Source: Candidatus Pacearchaeota archaeon RBG_13_36_9
Lineage (GTDB): Archaea; Nanobdellota; Nanobdellia; Pacearchaeales; GW2011-AR1
Length of the DNA: 14,086 nucleotides
Direction of reading: 5' to 3'
Assembly: GCA_001786395.1 (NCBI GenBank)
Contig: MFWN01000077.1
Span: 1-14,086 of the forward strand
A program made the position numbers and the translations under genes. The notes below the pieces were generated by a model, which saw nothing but the letters and a program-made list of their open reading frames with translations, was not told the DNA's origin and made no database searches. Positions 6,546 to 12,106 of this stretch are shown one piece after another (positions within the stretch are counted from its first letter, which is position 1; every line of letters begins with the position of its first letter).

Positions 6546-7286
6546 ATGGAGATTTTAGAATCTTTAAAAAAGTTCGGATTATCAGAAAAAGAAGCAAGAG
6601 TTTATCTTGCTTGTTTAGAACTAGGGGCTTCTTTGGCCAGCGATATCTCTCTAAAAAGCAACCTTCCCAGAACTCTAATTTATGATATATTAGAAAGGCT
6701 TATTGACTTAGGATTGATATCTTATTCTATAAGAGATAGTAAAAAATATTTTATGGCATCAAGTCCAAAAGAGTTAATCAGGATGATTAAGGAGAAAGAA
6801 GAAGCTATTAAAGAAATCCTACCACAACTTGGAGAATTGGAGAAGGTTCATGGAATAAAAAGACCAAGAGTAAAGATATATGAAGGCAAAGATGGGATGA
6901 AAACTGTTATGAATGATATACTCCGTGCAGGAGTTAAAGAGTTTTTAGCTTATGGAAGTTCTCGTTCTTCTTTTGAAGTAATACTTGCGTTTATGGAAGA
7001 ATGGCATAAAGAAAGAATCAAAAGGAAAGTAATTATGAGAATATTATATAATAACACTAAAGAAGCTCGAGAAAAAGTTAAAACTAGAACAGAGTCATTA
7101 AAATATGTAAATTATAAATTTATGCCAATTGAATTAGAGTCTCCAACTGCGACTCTTATCTATGCTGATAAAGTTGTTTTACAATCTTGGACAAAAGAAC
7201 CATTTGCGGTGGTTATAGAAAACAAAGATATGGCAGAAAATCAAAAAAGATATTTTGAAGCACTCTGGAAACTCGCCAAAAAATAA
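6546..7286 (+). CDS. TrmB-family transcriptional regulator (first)
   Basis: This is a 246-residue protein with the two-part TrmB layout. Residues 1-70 are a winged helix (LKKFGLSEKEARVYLACLE, then NLPRTLIYDILERLIDLGLI). Residues 70-100 are a coiled-coil linker (PKELIRMIKEKEEAIKEILP). Residues 105-246 are the phospholipase-D-like C-terminal domain, opened by the typical RPRVKIYEGKDGMKTVMNDI. Known TrmB proteins sense sugars and control transport or central metabolism genes; this short form lacks the extra C-terminal sugar-binding domain of the Thermococcus founder, so its ligand is unknown. The promoter is leaderless and preceded by a perfect dyad (6488-6502), which suggests autoregulation. 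It is convergent with the retropepsin-like gene. Its last seven residues (LWKLAKK) match the second TrmB protein exactly. Confidence 0.9.
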   Translation: MEILESLKKFGLSEKEARVYLACLELGASLASDISLKSNLPRTLIYDILERLIDLGLISYSIRDSKKYFMASSPKELIRMIKEKEEAIKEILPQLGELEKVHGIKRPRVKIYEGKDGMKTVMNDILRAGVKEFLAYGSSRSSFEVILAFMEEWHKERIKRKVIMRILYNNTKEAREKVKTRTESLKYVNYKFMPIELESPTATLIYADKVVLQSWTKEPFAVVIENKDMAENQKRYFEALWKLAKK

Positions 7287-7310
7287 AATTTTATCTTTCT
7301 TTAATAATCC

Positions 7311-7712
7311 TTAGTCTGCAAACAGTGTTTTGCTGTTTTTCTTGAATAAAATATCAAACAAATTAAAAACATCCATTCTGCCCAACAATAAAGGGACCTC
7401 TTCTATTAACGCCCATGCAATCCTTGTTTCAAATTCTTTTTCTCCTATTCTCATGTTAATCTTTTTTATTATTATGGGAATTCCTCTCTCGCCTATTCCT
7501 TTTATCTCCTCTACAATATCCTTTTCTTCTATTCTGAATCCCAATAAATCGCCTACAGACTTGGAGATTAAAGATATATCTGCTCCAGAATCAACGTAAG
7601 GGTACTCTGGAACCTCCATATTTTGGTTGACCAGAACTACTCTCGCTACTGGCCTTAAAACAGGCCCAAATATTTTGCTTTCCTCTTCTTTAAAGTCGAA
7701 CTCTAGCTCCAT
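7311..7712 (-). CDS. Retropepsin-like aspartic protease-fold protein
   Basis: This is a 133-residue single-domain protein. The key site is YVDSGADISLISKSVGDLLGF at residues 40-60, the DS/TGA aspartic-protease signature with D41. A strand follows (GERGIPIIIKKINMRIGEKEF), and then VPLLLGRMDVFNLFDILF (106-123), the typical hydrophobic/LLGR-D closing motif of retropepsin-like folds. With one aspartate per chain it would act, if at all, as a homodimer. It overlaps the upstream DUF5678 gene by ten bases, so the two are co-transcribed and probably translationally coupled. DUF5678/retropepsin-like pairs recur in archaea, which supports a shared function, perhaps toxin-antitoxin-like or protein turnover; that is not established. 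Serine replaces the threonine of retroviral D-T-G but is tolerated in the family. Confidence 0.82.
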   Translation of the reverse strand: MELEFDFKEEESKIFGPVLRPVARVVLVNQNMEVPEYPYVDSGADISLISKSVGDLLGFRIEEKDIVEEIKGIGERGIPIIIKKINMRIGEKEFETRIAWALIEEVPLLLGRMDVFNLFDILFKKNSKTLFAD

Positions 7713-7912
7713 CTTAGCCTTAAAATTAATGCTTCTTCTTTAGGAATCTTTGCTAATGTGGGTATTTTTCCAGTTTTCTTTTTAGCTTCTTCAAAAACTT
7801 TCTTTGCATTTTCGCCAGAAGCAACAACTTTATCATCTACAATAGCAACATATCTCCCGCTATATTTTCTTAAATCAGCCTTCACAAAAAACTCAAATTC
7901 TTTACTTGCCAT
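7703..7912 (-). CDS. DUF5678 family small protein
   Basis: This is a 69-residue protein with the DUF5678 pattern: an N-terminal helix (EFEFFVKADLRKYSG), two strands (RYVAIVDDKVVASG), a helix (ENAKKVFEEAKKKTG) and a closing strand (KIPTLAKIPKEEAL). No catalytic residues are known for this family. In archaea it is commonly found next to retropepsin-like genes, as here, where its last ten bases overlap the start of that gene. It may be a partner or inhibitor of the protease-fold protein. The promoter is weak: minus-strand GGTTTTTAAC (7941-7950) is centred about 33 bases upstream and no clear ribosome site is visible. Transcription through the palindrome-rich gap from the methyltransferase gene is also possible. 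Confidence 0.82.
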   Translation of the reverse strand: MASKEFEFFVKADLRKYSGRYVAIVDDKVVASGENAKKVFEEAKKKTGKIPTLAKIPKEEALILRLRWS

Positions 7913-7977
7913 ACTATGCAGTTGTAGAAAGCCTTGCTCAGTTAAAAACCTTTTGATTTGCCGTGCTTGGCTATTCT

Positions 7978-8043
7978 TTTTGTGATCACAAAATTCCTCT
8001 GTTTTCTCAAGGAATTTTGGGAGACAGAAACATCTCGTTTCTG
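7978..8043. repeat. Cluster of three palindromes in a 151-bp gap
   Basis: The gap between the methyltransferase stop and the DUF5678 start holds three perfect inverted repeats within 66 bases. The first is the 16-bp palindrome TTTTGTGATCACAAAA (7978-7993). The second is a 9-bp stem CAAAATTCC/GGAATTTTG (7989-7997 with 8011-8019, 13-base loop). The third is a 7-bp stem CAGAAAC/GTTTCTG (8025-8031 with 8037-8043, five-base loop ATCTC). The first two share bases 7989-7993 and exclude each other as RNA folds. None has a following T run on either strand, so a simple terminator is not obvious. It may be a structured RNA element, a binding-site cluster or an old insertion scar. Confidence 0.55.
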
Positions 8044-8063
8044 GATTGTGAATTGTGCCGCTT

Positions 8064-8879
8064 TCATTTTTTAACTCCTACAAAAATCTTTTTTGTAAAA
8101 GTCATCTGGACAGAATTTCCATTATCTTGAAAATGGACTTTATCCTTAATCCCTTCTGGCAAAAGTGCCCTTACATAAGAGTTGAATTTAGCTATCTTCT
8201 TAGGATTCTGGTTTAAGTCAACAAGATAAGCTGGATTAATTTGAATATCTCCTGCATAAATTTCTTGTATAGCTGAGAAACCTGCTTCTTCCATTAAAGA
8301 AATAATTTCTTCTTGGTTAGGGAAATACCTGTCTCTTACCATTTGCTTAAATCCCGCTAATTCATCTTTCTTTCTGACTATTTCCTTGAAATAAGCATTC
8401 ACTTCGCAATCTAAGCCCAAACTTTCCCACACATATAATCTGCCGCCTTGTTTTAAAGAAGCAGCAGAATTCCTCAATATTTTTCTTTGGTCTTCAAAAG
8501 GAACTTCATGAAGCCCCATTTTTATTATAATTAAGTCAAGACTGGACATTGGAAATTTATGGCTTCTTGCGTCTCCTAATATAAGAAGTATCTTATTCTT
8601 GTCTTGTCTGTATTTCTGCAGGTATTTAACTGAATTATCAAGTTGTACACTGGAGGAATCTAGCAAAGATAAGTCAAGACTAATGCCTCTTTTCCTGCTT
8701 TCTTCTAATAAATGGGAACTTACTTCGCCATAACCACACATTATATCCCCAATCCTTAAATCTCCCCTTAAATCAAGGGATTTTAACAGTTCCAAATAAG
8801 CGCCGCTGCTGTCTCCATGAACTTTGTCAAAATCCACAATTCTTCTATCCCAATCATTTTTATATATTTTATTACTCAT
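8064..8879 (-). CDS. Class I SAM-dependent methyltransferase
   Basis: This is a 271-residue Rossmann-fold methyltransferase. Motif I is RIGDIMCGYGEVSSHLLE (residues 42-59), a GxGxG-like SAM loop. An acidic residue ends strand 2 (D74 in LSLLDSSS), LGDAR (101-105) supplies the adenine-contact aspartate, and LDLIIIKMGLHEVP (114-127) is motif IV. Residues 143-152 (KQGGRLYVWE) form the strand after motif IV. The C-terminal third (RDRYFPNQEEIISLMEEAGFSAIQEI) resembles UbiE/COQ5-like small-molecule methyltransferases, but the substrate cannot be assigned. The ATG is supported by a TATA box 26 bases upstream. It is divergent from the second TrmB gene, and a perfect dyad sits between the two TATA boxes, so it is the best candidate target of that regulator. 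Confidence 0.85.
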   Translation of the reverse strand: MSNKIYKNDWDRRIVDFDKVHGDSSGAYLELLKSLDLRGDLRIGDIMCGYGEVSSHLLEESRKRGISLDLSLLDSSSVQLDNSVKYLQKYRQDKNKILLILGDARSHKFPMSSLDLIIIKMGLHEVPFEDQRKILRNSAASLKQGGRLYVWESLGLDCEVNAYFKEIVRKKDELAGFKQMVRDRYFPNQEEIISLMEEAGFSAIQEIYAGDIQINPAYLVDLNQNPKKIAKFNSYVRALLPEGIKDKVHFQDNGNSVQMTFTKKIFVGVKK

Positions 8880-8900
8880 AAGTAATAACTAAAAAAGGGG

Positions 8901-8910
8901 GCATATAAAC
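8901..8910 (-). promoter_or_regulatory. TATA box of the methyltransferase gene
   Basis: On the minus strand GTTTATATGC is centred 26 bases before the ATG at 8879, fitting a leaderless mRNA. It is 6 bases from the dyad at 8917-8932. Confidence 0.6.
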
Positions 8911-8916
8911 CATGTG

Positions 8917-8932
8917 TGTCTAAAAATAGACA
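8917..8932. promoter_or_regulatory. Candidate operator between divergent promoters
   Basis: TGTCTA-AAAA-TAGACA is a perfect 6-bp inverted repeat with a four-base spacer. It lies between the methyltransferase TATA box (8901-8910) and the TrmB TATA box (8935-8942). A protein bound here would touch both promoters, so the second TrmB protein is the natural candidate. Binding itself is an inference. Confidence 0.55.
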
Positions 8933-8934
8933 AA

Positions 8935-8942
8935 TTTATAAA
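8935..8942 (+). promoter_or_regulatory. TATA box of the second TrmB gene
   Basis: TTTATAAA is centred 25 bases before the ATG at 8964, fitting a leaderless mRNA. It begins two bases after the candidate operator. Confidence 0.6.
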
Positions 8943-8963
8943 GGATGAAAACTTACTGGGATT

Positions 8964-9668
8964 ATGGAATTAAAGAAATTATCAGAATTAGGGTTAACAG
9001 AAGCAGAATCAATTATTTATTATGCTGTATTAAAGCTAAAAAACTGCACAGTAAAGGAAATATCTAAAGAGTGTGGGTTTCATAGGACTAATATTTATGA
9101 TGTTTTAGAACAGCTCAGAGAAAAAGGGCTTGTAACTATGATAAAAGAAGGGAAAATTGCCCGCTACGGAGCTTCAAATCCCAACAACTTTTACGAATTA
9201 TTAAGGGAAAAGAAAGAGCTGCTTGATTCTATCTATCCAGAACTAAGCAGTTTATATTCTTCATCATCAGAAGGCATTCAGGTAGAAGTTTATAAGGGAA
9301 AAGAGGGAATGAAATCTGCATGGAGAGACATGATTAAAGAAGAAAAACCGCTGTATGGATACGGGATAAAAGGTCAGTTGAGAGAAAAACTACCTATATT
9401 TGCAGAGCAATGGCTAAGGGACGTAAAAAACAAAAAAATTCCTTACTATGGAATTTACACCCAGAGGGGAAATCCCCCCAGTTATTTTACAGAAATTAGA
9501 TATGTTTCAAAGGAACTTTCAAGCCCCGTAGCAACTTTTATCTATGGGGATAAAATTAACATTAATATTTGGGACCCGATGTTAGTCTCAATAGTAATAA
9601 AATCCAAATTAGTGGCTTCAATGTTTAAAAAACATTTTGACCTCTTATGGAAACTCGCCAAAAAATAA
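8964..9668 (+). CDS. TrmB-family transcriptional regulator (second)
   Basis: This is a 234-residue protein with the same layout as the 6546 gene. It has an N-terminal winged helix (LSELGLTEAESIIYYAVLK; recognition helix FHRTNIYDVLEQLREKGLV, about residues 39-57), a linker helix (NNFYELLREKKELLDSIYPEL, about 74-94) and a C-terminal phospholipase-D-like domain opened by VEVYKGKEGMKSAWRDMI. The two proteins are clearly related but diverged (for example YIYGDKI-like versus YADKV in the SSPVATFIYGDK / ESPTATLIYADK stretch), so they are old paralogues or separate family members. The ligand is unknown. It is divergent from the methyltransferase gene, with a perfect dyad in the shared promoter, suggesting control of both genes. 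Its stop lies ten bases from that of the convergent DHH gene. Confidence 0.9.
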   Translation: MELKKLSELGLTEAESIIYYAVLKLKNCTVKEISKECGFHRTNIYDVLEQLREKGLVTMIKEGKIARYGASNPNNFYELLREKKELLDSIYPELSSLYSSSSEGIQVEVYKGKEGMKSAWRDMIKEEKPLYGYGIKGQLREKLPIFAEQWLRDVKNKKIPYYGIYTQRGNPPSYFTEIRYVSKELSSPVATFIYGDKININIWDPMLVSIVIKSKLVASMFKKHFDLLWKLAKK

Positions 9669-9678
9669 ACCAATGGTT

Positions 9679-11370
9679 TTAATTCATCCTTTCTCTTTCT
9701 TTAATAAACTCTTTCAAAAGCTTGAAGATGATGTCTTTCTTGCTGGGCAGGAAATTAATTGAGCCCGCGTTTTTATGGCCCCCGCCTTCAACAAAAGAGT
9801 CCGGGGATTTTTCATCCAGGAATTTTATCAGGTCATGGACTGAAAAATTAGCACTGTCTGTGGCTCTTAGAGTCATTGCAGTCTCCATTATCCCAACAGT
9901 AACAAGATTAGTCACGCCTTTTGTTGCCTGCAAATCATCATGAATCATTCCAACGCACATGCCTGGCTTAGGATAAAAGCCAAACCCTGGAAAAGTCTTG
10001 TCAATTTCAATAAATTGCAGGGTTGTTTTGCCTATTTCAATGGTTTTTGCATTGGCTTTGGAAATAGCCAGTCCTTTTTCTTTTAATTTCCTTATATGAG
10101 GCTCTAGTGTCTCAACTAACTGTTTCTGCCTGTCTCTGGGTTCCCCAAATAAAACTCCTATGTACTCTCTTACTTCCATAAACCTTATTTTAGAAGAGAC
10201 AAAATCGATAACCGTGGAGATATTCTTTAATAGTTCCTTGGAGTATCCATTTTTTTCTGCTATTTTTAGATACTGTTCAATAACTTCTGGATTTCTTATT
10301 TCGATGCGGTCAGCAAGCCCAGCCATTGCAGGTATCTGCTCGATATTGTCAACCGGATTAATCAGCCTTGCAAGCTCTGTGCAAAGCATGCCTGCAGAAA
10401 ATCTTGCGCCGTCTTCTCCAACCAGAAAAGGATTAATATGTGTCAGGACTTCCGGAGTAATAAGGTCTGTCTCAGAATAATGATGGTCAACTACAATAAA
10501 TTCCATTCCATGAACTTTGCCGTGTTTAATTCCCAGCAAGTCCTCTGGGCTTGAGCCATTATCTGCAATAATCACTAATGGCATTTTATTTGAAAATTTC
10601 GCAACGTTTCTTAATGACAATGCCACATCTCTTATAGAATCATCAATCTCGTAAAAAGGCGCGGCGCAGGGAGCTCTTAAAAAATATTCCCATGCTGCTT
10701 TTTCAGAAAGCTGCTGCTTTATTATTAACGGTAGTATTGCACGTTCAAGAGCATATCCTGCACTGTATCCGTCTGTATCATTATGGTGGCGGACAATTAT
10801 AGGGCGATTTTGAATTATTGCAAGCCTTATTTCTGTTGCTGCTTTTATAAACAAATTTCTCAGCTTTTCTAATATTTGGCTCTTTACAAGAAAAGGAATT
10901 GGATTTACAGCTGCGCGGCTTTTCTGTATTTCAACTATCTTTTTTAAAAAATATTCCCGCTCATCAGGCGAGAGCTTTGAAATCTTTTGAATCTCACCTT
11001 CTATCCCTCCTTGAAAATCGCCTATGGTCACTATTGCAGAAACAATATCTCCTTCTTCTATTTCAGGATAAGCTCGTTCTCCAGGCTTAACAAAACCCTT
11101 TAATGCAAGAGAGCCGGTCCCATCAGAAGCCACAAAAACAGTTGGCCCTCCTGTCTGAACAACCTTTTCAACCATCCCTTTAACCAATACTTTCCTTTTG
11201 GAAAAATCTAGGCTGATGTCAGACAGGCTAACTTCTTCAATTTTTTCAAATCTCTCGAATCTCCCCCTGGGCTTCTCTCTAAGATTCCCTCTTGAATTCT
11301 CTCTTGGATAGTTATCTCTTCTAAAGTCTCTCCTGTTATTGTTTTTACCCTGAAACTGTTTCTTTTTCAT
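9679..11370 (-). CDS. OB-fold plus DHH/DHHA1 phosphoesterase, RecJ-like
   Basis: This is a 563-residue member of the archaeal RecJ/DHH superfamily, predicted to be a Mn/Mg-dependent nuclease or oligonucleotide phosphodiesterase. Residues 1-42 are a disordered Arg/Asn/Gly-rich tail. Residues 44-132 are an OB-fold (KVLVKGMVEKV ... VFVASDGTGSLAL). The DHH domain has motif I HHNDTDG (195-201), motif II ADNG (269-272), motif III DHH (295-297) and motif IV GLADR (351-355), all with the metal-binding residues. The DHHA1 end carries GGGHKNAG (529-536). The order OB-DHH-DHHA1 matches archaeal RecJ-like proteins of the COG1107 type, but the DnaJ-type zinc finger of some members is absent. It may be a GINS-associated nuclease-type repair/replication enzyme or act on RNA. 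The leaderless start is supported by the TATA box at 11391-11400. Confidence 0.88.
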   Translation of the reverse strand: MKKKQFQGKNNNRRDFRRDNYPRENSRGNLREKPRGRFERFEKIEEVSLSDISLDFSKRKVLVKGMVEKVVQTGGPTVFVASDGTGSLALKGFVKPGERAYPEIEEGDIVSAIVTIGDFQGGIEGEIQKISKLSPDEREYFLKKIVEIQKSRAAVNPIPFLVKSQILEKLRNLFIKAATEIRLAIIQNRPIIVRHHNDTDGYSAGYALERAILPLIIKQQLSEKAAWEYFLRAPCAAPFYEIDDSIRDVALSLRNVAKFSNKMPLVIIADNGSSPEDLLGIKHGKVHGMEFIVVDHHYSETDLITPEVLTHINPFLVGEDGARFSAGMLCTELARLINPVDNIEQIPAMAGLADRIEIRNPEVIEQYLKIAEKNGYSKELLKNISTVIDFVSSKIRFMEVREYIGVLFGEPRDRQKQLVETLEPHIRKLKEKGLAISKANAKTIEIGKTTLQFIEIDKTFPGFGFYPKPGMCVGMIHDDLQATKGVTNLVTVGIMETAMTLRATDSANFSVHDLIKFLDEKSPDSFVEGGGHKNAGSINFLPSKKDIIFKLLKEFIKERERMN

Positions 11371-11390
11371 AAGTGTATTACAAAATCAGG

Positions 11391-11400
11391 TTATATAAAC
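11391..11400 (-). promoter_or_regulatory. TATA box of the DHH gene
   Basis: On the minus strand GTTTATATAA is preceded by AAGG and centred 25 bases before the ATG at 11370. The mRNA is probably leaderless. Confidence 0.6.
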
Positions 11401-11430
11401 CTTGATTTTGAAGGTTTTTATTTCCTTTTT

Positions 11431-11437
11431 AAAAAAA
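11431..11437 (-). terminator. Oligo-T terminator of the synthetase/membrane-protein operon
   Basis: Seven consecutive Ts on the minus strand start three bases after the stop of the 221-aa membrane protein gene, with more Ts nearby. Archaeal RNA polymerase stops at such T runs without a hairpin. The site is followed by the promoter of the DHH gene. Confidence 0.4.
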
Positions 11438-11440
11438 TAA

Positions 11441-12106
11441 TCAAATCTTTTTCTTTTTCAGCCATTTGTCATAAATAAGATAAAAAAACGGCACGCCCAT
11501 ATTAAATTCAATCAGAGAATTTTCAAGTAAAATTAAGAATGAACCCGGCCGTATTCCCGTTAATAAAAGAGAGAATTCCATCATAAAGTGGACTAAAAAT
11601 CCTATGAAGAACAGATAAATAATTTTTTTCCAGTCATATTTGAATGCAAAAAGCAATCCATAACCAATAAGGACAATAGTAATCCTTAAGAATCTTAAAT
11701 TAGACATATGTCTTACTGTAGTAATTGCAGAGTCATTTATGGGGATTAGCCAAGACAAAAAGCCAATAAGAATCCATGCTCCCAAAACCAGTAAAGTCCA
11801 TGCTATTTTATTAGATTTCTTTTCAAACATCAAAAAAACATAAGCATATTCTACACCATAAGATATTGAAAACCATAGGAAAAAAACAAATGTGTTCAAA
11901 AATGCAGGAAGAACAACCTCTCTCGTACCCGAATGAAGCCAAAAACCCCAATCAATAACAAAATTTATCCCTAATCCACCAACAAAAAAAGCAATTAAAG
12001 GTATTTTCTTCTTATACCTTATTAATAAAAAAATGAGTATTGCTAAGAAAATCAAGTCAAACAAAATATAATCTGCCTGAAATGTTCTTATAACATCATA
12101 GCTCAT
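11441..12106 (-). CDS. Polytopic membrane protein, about seven TM helices
   Basis: This is a 221-residue, strongly hydrophobic protein of unrecognised family. Likely membrane segments are near residues 13-30, 37-57, 68-94, 102-122, 138-155, 161-183 and 199-212. The N-terminus has no signal peptide, and the C-terminus ends in a Lys-rich tail (YDKWLKKKKI), suggesting a cytosolic end. Polar residues inside the membrane segments include D52 (INFVIDWGFW), E86 (YGVEYAY) and H173/E177 (FLVHFMMEF), which could line a channel or bind a substrate. Its ATG overlaps the TGA of the upstream acyl-CoA synthetase gene (ATGA), so it is co-transcribed and probably translationally coupled. The coupling makes a link to short-chain acid transport or acyl metabolism plausible, but no family evidence supports it. 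Confidence 0.82.
   Translation of the reverse strand: MSYDVIRTFQADYILFDLIFLAILIFLLIRYKKKIPLIAFFVGGLGINFVIDWGFWLHSGTREVVLPAFLNTFVFFLWFSISYGVEYAYVFLMFEKKSNKIAWTLLVLGAWILIGFLSWLIPINDSAITTVRHMSNLRFLRITIVLIGYGLLFAFKYDWKKIIYLFFIGFLVHFMMEFSLLLTGIRPGSFLILLENSLIEFNMGVPFFYLIYDKWLKKKKI

Noticed and set aside
7928..7972. Possible tRNA from GCC ... GGC flanks
   Set aside because: The ends pair over only three bases and there is no T-loop or anticodon stem.
7981..7990. TGTGATCACA as a CRP/FNR-type site
   Set aside because: It lacks the spacer of such sites, archaea do not normally use these regulators, and it lies inside a larger palindrome cluster.
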